Assembly: GCA_018604165.1 (NCBI GenBank)
Contig: CP075895.1
Span: forward strand, 744,001-808,000
Reading direction: 5' to 3'
Source of the DNA: Chitinophagaceae bacterium LGM1
GTDB taxonomy: Bacteria; Bacteroidota; Bacteroidia; Chitinophagales; Chitinophagaceae
Length of the DNA: 64,000 nt
Shown: one piece after another, positions 16,008-24,801 of the stretch
Layout of the letters: each line of letters starts with the position of its first letter
Numbering within the stretch: position 1 is the first letter of the stretch
Program-made: the position numbers and the translations under genes
Notes under the pieces: generated by a model
Database searches by the model: none
Told to the model about the DNA's origin: nothing
What the model saw: only the letters and a program-made list of their open reading frames with translations

Positions 16008-16646
16008 TTAAAGCGTTACTAATCCCGTCTTCAGGCTGAACAATACCAAATCTGCACGGTTTGTAAGGTTATACCTTTCAAACATTAAATCGCGATACCA
16101 ATCTACAGTACGATGGCTCACTTTCATTTTCTCAGCCATTTCGTAGTAGTTCATATCTGTACAGCAGTATTCAAGAAATGCTATTTGCTTTTTTGTGATT
16201 TGCAGTACAGGTATTTCAGCCATTTCAGCCATTTCTCTACGACCTAATGTTTTGCTGGAATGATATCCTTTTACATGTACGTCTTTAATGGCATTCGCTA
16301 CGGACGTTTCATCAGCATCGCTACCTAAAAAACCATTGATGCCATGGTAAGCCATGTAGCTGATAGCGTAAGGGTGTGTGTAGTCAGATACTACCAATAC
16401 TTTCAGCTTAGGGGTTATCTTTTTTATTTCTCTGATGACAACATAAGCACTCAAGTCTTTTAACGGAATATCCATTATCAGAATCTCGATGCTTTTGTCC
16501 TGCTTCAGTTTGGTCAAAAGGGTTCTGCCCGAAGTTACTTCAAACATTACCTTACAACCGTTTTTACTTGCAATAGTGCTTAACGCAACATTGGTTAGCT
16601 TGCTGCTATGTGCAACAGCTACTTTAATAGGGGATTTTGAACTCAT
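16008..16646 (-). CDS. Orphan LuxR-type regulator with degenerate receiver domain
   Basis: A 212-residue protein with the layout of a NarL/FixJ response regulator. The N-terminal domain keeps the phosphoacceptor region (ILIMDIPLKD) and a switch Ser (VVSDY). The acidic pair that binds Mg is replaced by AHSS and the conserved Lys of the GYLLKD-type motif by GFLGSDAD. Normal phosphorylation is therefore unlikely. The C-terminal HTH (ITKKQIAFLEYCCTDMNYYEMAEKMKVSHRTVDWYRD) is recognisably LuxR-like and looks intact. No histidine kinase is adjacent. It probably works as an atypical regulator controlled by another signal or by its own level. Confidence 0.83.
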   Translation of the reverse strand: MSSKSPIKVAVAHSSKLTNVALSTIASKNGCKVMFEVTSGRTLLTKLKQDKSIEILIMDIPLKDLSAYVVIREIKKITPKLKVLVVSDYTHPYAISYMAYHGINGFLGSDADETSVANAIKDVHVKGYHSSKTLGRREMAEMAEIPVLQITKKQIAFLEYCCTDMNYYEMAEKMKVSHRTVDWYRDLMFERYNLTNRADLVLFSLKTGLVTL

Positions 16647-16800
16647 AATTTTTGATAGTTTAGCTTGTTTGTCTGTGTTTTCCGGAGCTAAAGTATATAG
16701 GTATTATATATTGAGTATTGTTATTAACGGTGTTTAACAAACATACTGCATTTAGGATAACAAACTGTTATGATAAATGTTGTAAATCAAACTGTGGTTA

Positions 16801-17586
16801 TCATCTTTTAGTAGCTTTCGCAAATGCTATCTGTTCTTGCATCATGGCTATATCTTTAGCTAAAACGATTGAGTGCATATCAGGCGATATTGTCCAGCTA
16901 AAACGCCCTGCACTATAACCCCAACCAAATTCTTCTTTACAAATTGAGTAATACTTTTCCTTTTGCTCTGGCGATAAGCGTTTGTCATTTACATAAAACC
17001 CTTCCTTTCCAAAATTGAGCTTTAGTGGTTGGTTTAGGTCTGCTAATTTATCTTTCACTAATTCTTCTTTAAAGCGCAATTCACCCCTTATGTTTAAGTC
17101 GAGTGTAGTCAATTCTTGTTTTGATATTTGCCATATTTTTGATTCCTTGTTGGTAATATCTTTACAGAGTATACCATTGTGCAAATGCAGATTATACTCG
17201 CCGCTTTTAGTTATTGGTTCTTTGATGTGTTGTAAAAAAGCCAGCCATTTATCTACATACTTCTTTTGTACATCAGGGGGTATTTTCAGGTTGCCACCTT
17301 CTTCAGTTTTGTTTGTACGGAGATATACATAGTAGCCAATGCCATCACTTGCATTTACATACCCATCATCTACAAGGTCTATCCATATATACTTAGGGTT
17401 GCCGGCATTAAATAATTCATCGCTTATTGCTTGCAGGGTTTCGTGTGTAAAGCACACTGGCAGGTCAGTAACTGTATTATAAGGTGATGGTTTGCTCATT
17501 TTCGTAACCATCATGCTCTGTGCTTTTATTGTAGCAATAGGTAAGCAGAGCAAAATACAACACAGGCTTATATGTATAGTTCTCAT
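16801..17586 (-). CDS. Exported protein of unknown function
   Basis: A 261-residue protein with a signal peptide ending ATIKA before QSMM. I do not recognise the family. The body is hydrophilic with mixed secondary structure, and the C-terminal half contains LNFGKEGFYVNDKRLSPEQKEKYYSICKEEFG, a pattern seen in some Bacteroidota periplasmic proteins but not one I can name. The start codon lies in the 3' arm of a small hairpin (17585-17601). It is separate from hemW, which ends 36 bases upstream on the same strand, so the two may be co-transcribed. Confidence 0.75.
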   Translation of the reverse strand: MRTIHISLCCILLCLPIATIKAQSMMVTKMSKPSPYNTVTDLPVCFTHETLQAISDELFNAGNPKYIWIDLVDDGYVNASDGIGYYVYLRTNKTEEGGNLKIPPDVQKKYVDKWLAFLQHIKEPITKSGEYNLHLHNGILCKDITNKESKIWQISKQELTTLDLNIRGELRFKEELVKDKLADLNQPLKLNFGKEGFYVNDKRLSPEQKEKYYSICKEEFGWGYSAGRFSWTISPDMHSIVLAKDIAMMQEQIAFAKATKR

Positions 17587-17601
17587 ACAAAGAGTTTGTA
17601 T
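17585..17601 (-). promoter_or_regulatory. Hairpin covering a start codon
   Basis: On the minus strand ATACAAA pairs perfectly with TTTGTAT across a 3-base loop (CTC), and the AT of the ATG start at 17586 is in the 3' arm. It could reduce initiation; no T-run follows, so it is not a terminator. Confidence 0.35.
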
Positions 17602-17622
17602 AAAAATAAAAACATATTCGGC

Positions 17623-18750
17623 TTAAACAAAGAGAGCAGCAGCAATATTGTCTGCAAATAATTTGCCTGCATTGGTAAGCATCAGTTTATCACCCACTTG
17701 CAGCATCTTACCATTCTCTAAAAAAGCTTGTGCGTTTTTCAAAACAGACTGGTAGTACGCATCGCTATATGTCGTAGCAATTTTTTGCAGGTTGCATCCC
17801 CACATGGTACGCAGCGATGTCATAATGTATTCATTCAGTTGTTGTTCGGGTGTCAGTATCTCTTCCTCAAAAGGTGTTTTTTTGTCTTGCAATACACTTG
17901 TCATGTACTGCGTATTATTGGCAATATTCCATCGCCTCGCTTGGCCGTTGTAAGAGTGTGCAGAGGGACCGATTCCCAAATAAGGTACGCCCATCCAATA
18001 GTTGGTATTGTGTATGGCGTGCATGTCGGGTAGGGCAAAGTTGGATATTTCGTAATGGTCGTACCCATGTACAGCTACATAGTCCATCAACATTTCAAAT
18101 TGTGCAGCTGATTGCGCATTATCAACAGGTGTTGTCTTCTTTTTTTTGATATTGTGGTGCAGTACAGTACCTTCTTCTACCGTCAGTGCATAGGCACTGA
18201 AGTGCGGTATGCCAAATTCCTTTACACGGTCAAGGTTGTGTTTCCAGTCATTATCAGTAAGCCCTGGTGTGCCATATATCAGGTCAATGGTAATGTTCTC
18301 GAAACCCGCATCTTGTGTGGCTTTTACTGCCGCTTCTGCCTGTTTTGCATTGTGCGCTCGGTTCATGTATTGCAGGTCGTTATCTCTGAAAGATTGTATG
18401 CCGATGCTGAACCTGTTGATGGCTGTTGATGTAAGCGATTTGATGTATGAATAAGACAGGTCGTCGGGGTTGGCCTCTAAAGTAAACTCGCGTATGGAAC
18501 CTACGTTGTAATGCTCCTGTATTGCATCAGTTATCCGCTCTATTTCATCTGCGCTCAACAGGCTGGGTGTGCCGCCACCGAAGTAAATGGTTTCTACTTC
18601 TTGCCCGTTCAGGTACGGAGCCTGCATGGTAAGTTCTGCCAGTATAGCAGCCAGCATATCATCTTTATGCCTTAACGAGGTGGAAAAATGAAAATTGCAA
18701 TAGGTACAAGCCTGCCTGCAAAAAGGTATATGAATATATATGCCTGCCAA
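17623..18750 (-). CDS. hemW: Radical SAM heme chaperone HemW
   Basis: A 375-residue radical SAM protein of the HemN/HemW family. The cluster-binding motif is CRQACTYC (C11, C15, C18) followed by NF. The Phe after the third Cys spacing is typical of HemW, the heme-transfer chaperone, whereas coproporphyrinogen dehydrogenase HemN has a further Cys. Other family text includes YFGGGTPSLL, TLEANPDDL and GIQSFRDNDLQYMNRAH. The start is TTG at 18750, fixed by the motif position and by a -7 element 20 bases upstream. Another tetrapyrrole gene, hemD, lies at 20.4 kb. Confidence 0.94.
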   Translation of the reverse strand: MAGIYIHIPFCRQACTYCNFHFSTSLRHKDDMLAAILAELTMQAPYLNGQEVETIYFGGGTPSLLSADEIERITDAIQEHYNVGSIREFTLEANPDDLSYSYIKSLTSTAINRFSIGIQSFRDNDLQYMNRAHNAKQAEAAVKATQDAGFENITIDLIYGTPGLTDNDWKHNLDRVKEFGIPHFSAYALTVEEGTVLHHNIKKKKTTPVDNAQSAAQFEMLMDYVAVHGYDHYEISNFALPDMHAIHNTNYWMGVPYLGIGPSAHSYNGQARRWNIANNTQYMTSVLQDKKTPFEEEILTPEQQLNEYIMTSLRTMWGCNLQKIATTYSDAYYQSVLKNAQAFLENGKMLQVGDKLMLTNAGKLFADNIAAALFV

Positions 18751-18770
18751 ATGAGAAATTGTATATGCTG

Positions 18771-18778
18771 CAAAGCTA
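18771..18778 (-). promoter_or_regulatory. TAnnTTTG -7 element of hemW
   Basis: TAGCTTTG on the minus strand, an exact consensus match, about 20 bases before the TTG start of hemW. It rules out a much longer N-terminus. Confidence 0.5.
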
Positions 18779-18879
18779 AGGGCTGGTTTCGGTAATATAT
18801 AATTGCAAAAAATCTGAGGTGTGTATTATAGATTTTCATGGGCTAATACTATTTTTATTAGCACGTTAATGAAAAGATA

Positions 18880-19416
18880 ATGCGTAACCTGCTATGCCTC
18901 ATAGGGTGTTTGTTAGCCTTAACCTCTCAAGGCCAAGAGTTGAAACCTACTGTTTACTATATGGGGCTGCCACACGTGTCTAAAGCGGCAAAAGACATAC
19001 ATGCAGGCATCGTTAAGCCTGCAGATGATGATGTGATGGCAAGCATTATGGACAGCATGAGTACTGAAAACAGCGATACAAGACCTTTTTATATTTTTTT
19101 AGTATCGAAGACACTGTACCTGACGAGAGATAAAGAATTAAAGCAATCTCTTGGTAGTGCCTGCCGCAGGTATATTCAAAACCGTCCAGACGATGCAGTA
19201 TTGCTGCTGTTTTCAAAAACCGTGAAACCTGTTTACAAAGACGCTTGGGCCAAAGCCATAGCCGAAGATATTGATGCTAATTGCGAAACAACGCTCAAAG
19301 AATGTTTCAGGCAATCGCGACTGCTGGCACTTGAAATGTGCAAAACGGATAATAAAGACAAACTGGAAATTATCTACAACCAAATAAGGGCAAATCTTCA
19401 ATTATCTGTCAGGTAA
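18880..19416 (+). CDS. Exported protein of unknown function
   Basis: A 178-residue protein with an N-terminal signal peptide (LLCLIGCLLALTSQGQ). The remainder is mostly alpha-helical in appearance, with three cysteines, and includes GLPHVSKAAKDIHAG and TRPFYIFLVSKTLYLTRDKELKQSL. No family is recognised. It is divergent from hemW and is followed 45 bases later by the DUF4271 gene, which has its own promoter element. Confidence 0.72.
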   Translation: MRNLLCLIGCLLALTSQGQELKPTVYYMGLPHVSKAAKDIHAGIVKPADDDVMASIMDSMSTENSDTRPFYIFLVSKTLYLTRDKELKQSLGSACRRYIQNRPDDAVLLLFSKTVKPVYKDAWAKAIAEDIDANCETTLKECFRQSRLLALEMCKTDNKDKLEIIYNQIRANLQLSVR

Positions 19417-19441
19417 TGCTGTTAATGCGCCGTTGTAATAT

Positions 19442-19449
19442 TAGTTTTG
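19442..19449 (+). promoter_or_regulatory. TAnnTTTG -7 element of the DUF4271 gene
   Basis: TAGTTTTG, an exact consensus match, 12 bases before the ATG at 19462. It overlaps a possible TTG start at 19447, which is therefore unlikely to be used. Confidence 0.5.
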
Positions 19450-19461
19450 CATAGGGTTATT

Positions 19462-20319
19462 ATGTTCAAGTTCGTACACCTATTCTTATTGTGTTGCATA
19501 ACTAATGTGTTCAGTGCTTCTGCCAAAATAGAAGCGAGCAGTTTGCCTTTTGCAGTGCCATCAGTTTCTGCTATTACAAACAAGCAGTACGATAGCTTAT
19601 TGCTCCAGCATCCCATGATGTCATCGCGTGTGGTTATCAATGCTGTGGAGTCGCCTAGATACTTTACAAACAAGACAACAGATTTTTATATCCTGCTCGC
19701 TATTTGTGTTTTTCTTGGCATTATCAGATATATGAATGCAAGATATTTTGACAATTTGTGGGCTGTATTCAAAAGTCCCTCTTATTCAAGCGCATCTAGA
19801 GAGCAGTTAGAAACTGCTGGTATATCTAATCTGCTGATGAACTTATTGTTTTGCATGGTTGGGGGTATGTTTATGTACTATGTGGTAAAAATATACTCGC
19901 CCATAACTGCTAGTAATATTAACCCATTATTATTAATGCTGTCTATGATGGGTGGCTTAGCGGTAATCTATTCGGGTAAATACATAGCAGTAAGGTTTGG
20001 TGGTTGGGCATTCAGGCTCGATAATATATCGGATGCTTACATTTTTAATATTTTTCTCATAAACAAGGTTTTAGCTGTTATTCTACTGCCATTTGTCTTA
20101 TTTCTAGCCTTTGCAGATGCTGTATATATCGGCCCTATCCTCATCATTGCATCCATAACCATCAGCCTTTTGTTTATCAGCAGGTATTTACGCTCTTGGC
20201 AGGTATTCAGCTCATTCTTCCAACACAGTAAATTCCATTTTTTTACGTACCTTTGCGCCTCGGAAATATTGCCATTGGCAGTATTGATGAAGTTATTGGT
20301 AAGGATGTTGCTGTATTAA
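19462..20319 (+). CDS. DUF4271 membrane protein
   Basis: A 285-residue integral membrane protein with a signal-like N-terminus (MFKFVHLFLLCCITNVFS), a periplasmic segment and about seven hydrophobic segments. It matches DUF4271, a Bacteroidota-specific family with the recognisable pattern DFYILLAICVFLGIIRYMNARYFDNL early on and FHFFTYLCASEILPLAVLMKLL at the end. Family genes commonly sit directly before a uroporphyrinogen-III synthase gene, as here (hemD at 20375). Function is unknown; a link with tetrapyrrole synthesis or envelope is suggested only by that neighbourhood. Confidence 0.85.
   Translation: MFKFVHLFLLCCITNVFSASAKIEASSLPFAVPSVSAITNKQYDSLLLQHPMMSSRVVINAVESPRYFTNKTTDFYILLAICVFLGIIRYMNARYFDNLWAVFKSPSYSSASREQLETAGISNLLMNLLFCMVGGMFMYYVVKIYSPITASNINPLLLMLSMMGGLAVIYSGKYIAVRFGGWAFRLDNISDAYIFNIFLINKVLAVILLPFVLFLAFADAVYIGPILIIASITISLLFISRYLRSWQVFSSFFQHSKFHFFTYLCASEILPLAVLMKLLVRMLLY
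20248..20255 (+). promoter_or_regulatory. TAnnTTTG element inside the DUF4271 gene, upstream of hemD
   Basis: TACCTTTG, an exact consensus match, lies inside the last 75 bases of the DUF4271 gene, 120 bases before the hemD start. It could give hemD its own transcript with a leader of about 110 bases. Confidence 0.4.
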
Positions 20320-20374
20320 CGGCATCGTTTTTGCTGATAATAATCAGGCTAAAACACCCGTTTTTAACCCAAAT

Positions 20375-21178
20375 ATGGCAAAAGCTGAACGTTCGCAGAG
20401 CAAAAGCACTGGTAAGAAAGAAACGACGCATCAAGTAGGGTCTATTCTCATCACACAACCACGCCCGGAAACGGAGAAGTCGCCTTATTTTGACTTAGCT
20501 AAAAAATACAATGTACAGTTAGCTTTCCATCCTTTTATTCGTGTGGAAGGGCTTGCCGGTAAAGATTTCAGGAAACAACGGATAGATATAGCTGAGCATA
20601 CGGCCATTATCTTCACCAGCCGCAATGCGGTCGACCATTTCTTTCGTATTTGCGAAGAATTGAAAGTAAAAGTGTCGCAAGACATGAAGTACTTCTGCAT
20701 TACAGAGGCGGTGGCATTATACCTGCAAAAGTTCATTCTGTATCGAAAACGCAAGGTTTTCTTTTCTGCCGATGGTAGTACTGACGGATTGCTTGAAGTG
20801 ATTGGTAAACATAAACACAACGAAAAGTTCATACTGCCTACAGCAGATAACGGCAAAAACGATATAGCGCAGTTTTTGTCAGCTAATAATATACAGTATG
20901 CTGAGGCCACGTTGTACCGCACTGTTTCAAACGAGATAAGTCAGGTAATGAAAGACAAGTACGATATGATTGTCTTTTTCAGCCCCTTCAGCGTACAAAC
21001 ATTGTTTGAACACGACCCTGCTTTTAAGCAAAATGGCACTTTGATAGGTGCTTTCGGTCCGACAACATCAAAAGCTATTGAAGATGCAGGCTTGAGACTC
21101 GACGTGAAAGCACCCGCACCCAATGCCCCATCAATGGTGTCAGCATTGGAAAGATACCTCATAGACATAAAGAAGTAA
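20375..21178 (+). CDS. hemD: Uroporphyrinogen-III synthase
   Basis: Cyclises hydroxymethylbilane to uroporphyrinogen III in heme and siroheme synthesis. The 267-residue protein has the two-lobed HemD pattern. Visible are ILITQPRPETEKSPYFDLAKKYN at the N-terminus, TAIIFTSRNAVDHFF, KYFCITEAVALYLQ, LPTADNGKND and the closing DMIVFFSPFSVQTLFEH and IGAFGPTTSKAIEDAG. The family is poorly conserved and this protein lacks fused domains. The basic N-terminal tail (AKAERSQSKSTGKKETT) is an extra extension. A strong terminator follows. Confidence 0.9.
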   Translation: MAKAERSQSKSTGKKETTHQVGSILITQPRPETEKSPYFDLAKKYNVQLAFHPFIRVEGLAGKDFRKQRIDIAEHTAIIFTSRNAVDHFFRICEELKVKVSQDMKYFCITEAVALYLQKFILYRKRKVFFSADGSTDGLLEVIGKHKHNEKFILPTADNGKNDIAQFLSANNIQYAEATLYRTVSNEISQVMKDKYDMIVFFSPFSVQTLFEHDPAFKQNGTLIGAFGPTTSKAIEDAGLRLDVKAPAPNAPSMVSALERYLIDIKK

Positions 21179-21200
21179 TAAGATTCTTCGATATTCATAA

Positions 21201-21232
21201 ATGGCTCAACTATGTTAGTTGAGCCATTTTTA
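21201..21232 (+). terminator. Intrinsic terminator after hemD
   Basis: Stem ATGGCTCAACT (21201-21211) pairs perfectly with AGTTGAGCCAT (21217-21227) over a 5-base loop and is followed by a short T-run. Confidence 0.9.
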
Positions 21233-21273
21233 ATGATGCTGACTATGTGTACTTTATCATATAGTTTTACACT

Positions 21274-23292
21274 ATGGCAAACAGATTAATCAATGAGTTA
21301 AGCCCCTATTTACTGCAACACGCCCATAATCCGGTAGATTGGTATGCATGGGGCGATGAACCCTTTGAGAGGGCAAAGCGGGAAAATAAGCCTGTATTAG
21401 TGAGCATTGGCTATGCTGCTTGTCATTGGTGCCATGTCATGGAGCGGGAGAGCTTTGAAAATGCTGATGTAGCAGCCTACATGAATGAACATTTTGTATG
21501 CATAAAAGTAGATAGAGAAGAGCACCCCGATGTTGACCACCTGTACATGGATGCCGTACAAGCTATTTCGGGTAGCGGTGGATGGCCACTCAATGCATTT
21601 GCTACGCCCGACAGGGTGCCGTTTTACGGGGGCACTTATTTCCCGCCAAAACCCATGTACAGCCGTATGTCTTGGATGCAGGTATTGGAACGTATGCATA
21701 CTATATGGCAACAACAGCAAGACGAAGTGCAAGCACAAAGCAAGCAGATGGTGCAATACCTGCAAAACGCCTCTAAATACGCTACGGCAGCCAGTAGAGA
21801 GGCTTGGACGAAAGATACCTGCAATGAGATGGCAAATACATTGCTGCAACAAGCAGACCATGCACATGGCGGGTTTGGCAGAGTACCTAAATTTCCGGGT
21901 ACTATGGCTATCAGTTATTTGCTGCAACATTATGCACTAACAGGTAGTGCCGCGGCAAAAGAACATGCTTTGAAAAGCCTTGACGGAATGATCGCAGGCG
22001 GCATATACGACCAGCTTAGCGGGGGCTTTGCCCGCTATGCAACGGACGAAAAATGGTTAGTACCACATTTTGAGAAGATGCTGTACGACAATGCGTTGCT
22101 GATAATGGCTTTGTGCGATGCATATGCATTGACAAAAAAAGAACGATACAAAGAAGTGATTGAAGAAACAATCGCATTTGTAGAAAGGGAATTGAAAGAT
22201 GCTACTGGCGGTTATTACAGTGCCATAGATGCCGATAGCGAGGGTATAGAGGGTAAGTACTACACTTTTACATGGCAAGACTGGCAGCAGATAATAGGAG
22301 AAGATGCTTTATTGCAAGCCTATTTCGGTATAGAAGAAGCAGGCAATTGGGAGCATACCAACATATTGCACGTAGCAAAAACAGTACAGGAAATCACTAC
22401 AGAGTTTGCATTAACCAAAAGCTTGGTGATTGAGAAGATTGAAGAGGCAAAACAAGAATTATTAACTGAAAGAAATAAGCGTATAAGGCCACTGACAGAC
22501 GATAAGTGTCTGTTGTCTTGGAATGCCTTAATGAACCTTGCACTCAGTAGAGCAGGTGCTGTGTTGGGGAATGATAAGTATTTACAGACATCAACAGCAC
22601 ATATGCGGTGGATGGACACACACTTTATGGCAGATGATACATGGATGCATACTTGGAAGGCAGGCAAGGCAAGGATTATAGCCAATCTGGATGATTATGC
22701 GTACCTGATACAGGCCATGCTGCAACTGGCATCTGCAACTGGCAATAGTGAGTGGATAGTACGTGCAAATAAGCTGTTTGATGAGGTTGCAGCGCGCTTT
22801 ATAGATGATAATCAATGCTTTTTTTACTACACTGCCACAGGCAGAAACGACATGCCAGTACGGAAAATAGATAATTACGATGGTGCAACCCCCTCTGCCA
22901 ATGCAGTAATGGCGCATAATATGTTGTTATTAGGGCTTTGTATGGAGCGTACAGGGCTGATTGAACAAGCCTATGGTATGTTGCAGCGTATGGTAGGCTC
23001 AGCGCAGCGTTACACCTATTCATTTGGCTATTGGGCATGCCTTTTACAGCAATATGCCTACGATGTAAAAACCGTTGTTTGTAATGCTGAAGATGCTGGA
23101 TTATTGAATACATACCTAATGCCGGGGGCGTTTATTGTCACTTCACAAAAAGAAATATCTGACAACGGCCTGCCTTTAATAAAAAAAGCAGTTGCCGGAA
23201 ATGGAATTTTGATATGTACACAAGATGCGTGTTTGCCGCCAATGCAAAGCCCGGCGGCTGTTTTGCAGTACTTGCAATTATCAAAAGAATAG
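21274..23292 (+). CDS. YyaL-like thioredoxin-domain protein (DUF255)
   Basis: A 672-residue cytoplasmic protein of the YyaL/SPATA20 family. The N-terminal 170 residues are a thioredoxin-like domain opening with [19 protein letters not shown] and carrying the redox motif CHWC at C50-C53. The remainder resembles an (alpha/alpha)6 barrel of the N-acylglucosamine epimerase type, with [37 protein letters not shown] and [10 protein letters not shown]. The family is widespread and its reaction is not established. It stands between the hemD terminator and gldK and appears to be a single-gene unit. Confidence 0.92.
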   Translation: MANRLINELSPYLLQHAHNPVDWYAWGDEPFERAKRENKPVLVSIGYAACHWCHVMERESFENADVAAYMNEHFVCIKVDREEHPDVDHLYMDAVQAISGSGGWPLNAFATPDRVPFYGGTYFPPKPMYSRMSWMQVLERMHTIWQQQQDEVQAQSKQMVQYLQNASKYATAASREAWTKDTCNEMANTLLQQADHAHGGFGRVPKFPGTMAISYLLQHYALTGSAAAKEHALKSLDGMIAGGIYDQLSGGFARYATDEKWLVPHFEKMLYDNALLIMALCDAYALTKKERYKEVIEETIAFVERELKDATGGYYSAIDADSEGIEGKYYTFTWQDWQQIIGEDALLQAYFGIEEAGNWEHTNILHVAKTVQEITTEFALTKSLVIEKIEEAKQELLTERNKRIRPLTDDKCLLSWNALMNLALSRAGAVLGNDKYLQTSTAHMRWMDTHFMADDTWMHTWKAGKARIIANLDDYAYLIQAMLQLASATGNSEWIVRANKLFDEVAARFIDDNQCFFYYTATGRNDMPVRKIDNYDGATPSANAVMAHNMLLLGLCMERTGLIEQAYGMLQRMVGSAQRYTYSFGYWACLLQQYAYDVKTVVCNAEDAGLLNTYLMPGAFIVTSQKEISDNGLPLIKKAVAGNGILICTQDACLPPMQSPAAVLQYLQLSKE

Positions 23293-23397
23293 TTTATATT
23301 CAGAAATTCTTTTGGGCCGAAAGCCTGAAAAAAATCTTAACAAATTTTTTGTGATGCTTGCATTTTTGGAAAAAACTTCAAATATTGTGCAACAGTT

Positions 23398-23418
23398 TTG
23401 CAGGAAAACTACCTGCAA
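23398..23418 (+). promoter_or_regulatory. Hairpin in the gldK upstream region
   Basis: TTGCAGG pairs perfectly with CCTGCAA over a 7-base loop, 53 bases before the gldK start. There is no T-run. It may be part of the gldK leader or lie upstream of its promoter. Confidence 0.35.
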
Positions 23419-23470
23419 TGACAAAAAATTACTTTATTTGCCTAATAGCAAAAACAACAATAATAGTAGT

Positions 23471-24727
23471 ATGAAACAACTTTCCCTGAAGATCTCGGCT
23501 GTAGCGTTACTAGCATTGGCTGCCAGCTGCGGAAAACCAGGCAACGGTGGTCAGCTTGTAGGAGAGCCTAACATGATGACGTACAAGCCGCCTGTTCCGA
23601 TTGGTATGGTGTATGTTCCGTCTGGCATATTAAAAATGGGAGCTAGTGATGAGGATGTTCGTGGTAAAAACGATGCCTTGATACGCACTGCACAGATGAC
23701 AGGTTACTACATGGATGCTACCGAGATAACTACTGCGGAGTATCGTCAGTTTACAAATTGGGTGCGCGACTCTATGGCGCATGCACAACTGGGTGATTAT
23801 ATAGACGACCCCAATGGTGCACAGCGTTTGGATATGCGTAAAAAAATTAACTGGAAAGATCCTGATTTGCAAGAGCAACTCAGCAGTTTCTTCATACCTG
23901 CCGAACAAAGTGGATGGGGTAAAAAAGAATTTGATAATTCTAAGTTGATATATACATATGAAACGTATGATTATCAGGAGAATGTGAAAAATCCGACAGC
24001 GGCTAAAAATACATTCAATAAAAAATATGCGATTAACGTATACCCTGATACTACGGTATGGGTTCGTCAGTTGACATATTCTTACAATGAACCAATTGCA
24101 TTGCAATACAACTGGTTCCCTGCTTTCAATAACTACCCAGTTGTAGGTGTTAACTGGCATCAAGCCAACGCATTCTGTAATTGGCGTACAATGTTATGGA
24201 AGCAAGACCGCGAGAAGAACAAGATGTATTTTGAAGGCGAATTTATGCTGCCAAATGAAATGCAGTGGGAATGGGCAGCTCGTGGCGGTCGTACAGAATC
24301 TCCGTATCCTTGGGGTGGACCTTACTTGGTTAACAAGAAAGGTTGTTACTTAGCTAACTTTAAGCCTCAGCGTGGTAACTATGCCGCCGATGGTGGTTTG
24401 TATACTGTGCCTGTTGATCGTTATTGGCCTAATGATTATGGTTTATATAATATGGCTGGTAACGTAGCTGAATGGACACGCGATTCTTACTTCGGTACTG
24501 CATATCAAACTGTTGCAGATTTAAATCCGGAAGTTGGTTATAAAATGCGTGATAACGATCCTCAGTGGATGAAACGTAAAGTATTGCGTGGTGGCAGCTG
24601 GAGAGATGTGTCTTTCTATCTGCAAAATGGTACACGCGATTTTGAATATGCAGATACTGCAAAAGCGTACATAGGATTCCGTTGTGTATATCAGCAAATT
24701 GGACCCGCATTAACAAATAGAAGATAA
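23471..24727 (+). CDS. gldK: Gliding motility / T9SS lipoprotein GldK
   Basis: Outer-membrane-associated lipoprotein that forms, with GldN, the periplasmic ring of the T9SS. I use the ATG at 23471 (418 residues) because it begins a lipoprotein signal with lipidated Cys20 (LALAASCGKPG); the frame is open further upstream without signal-like sequence. The body is a formylglycine-generating-enzyme (FGE-sulfatase) fold: GMVYVPSGILKMG, MDATEITTAEYRQF, PVVGVNWHQANAFCNW, NEMQWEWAARGG, GNVAEWTRD and a final GGSWRD and GFRC. It is the first gene of gldKLMN. Confidence 0.95.
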   Translation: MKQLSLKISAVALLALAASCGKPGNGGQLVGEPNMMTYKPPVPIGMVYVPSGILKMGASDEDVRGKNDALIRTAQMTGYYMDATEITTAEYRQFTNWVRDSMAHAQLGDYIDDPNGAQRLDMRKKINWKDPDLQEQLSSFFIPAEQSGWGKKEFDNSKLIYTYETYDYQENVKNPTAAKNTFNKKYAINVYPDTTVWVRQLTYSYNEPIALQYNWFPAFNNYPVVGVNWHQANAFCNWRTMLWKQDREKNKMYFEGEFMLPNEMQWEWAARGGRTESPYPWGGPYLVNKKGCYLANFKPQRGNYAADGGLYTVPVDRYWPNDYGLYNMAGNVAEWTRDSYFGTAYQTVADLNPEVGYKMRDNDPQWMKRKVLRGGSWRDVSFYLQNGTRDFEYADTAKAYIGFRCVYQQIGPALTNRR

Positions 24728-24801
24728 TAAACAATAATATTTGTAACTAAGCGTTAATAATTAAACAGCTTTTTTAAACCTTTTAGATAAAATAATAAGA
24801 A

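Noticed and set aside
20253-20438. Small ORF between DUF4271 and hemD
   Set aside because: It overlaps the ends of both genes in another frame, starts with TTG and resembles no protein.
23225-23470. Longer N-terminus for gldK
   Set aside because: The frame is open upstream but overlaps yyaL and lacks a signal; the ATG at 23471 opens a clear lipoprotein signal.
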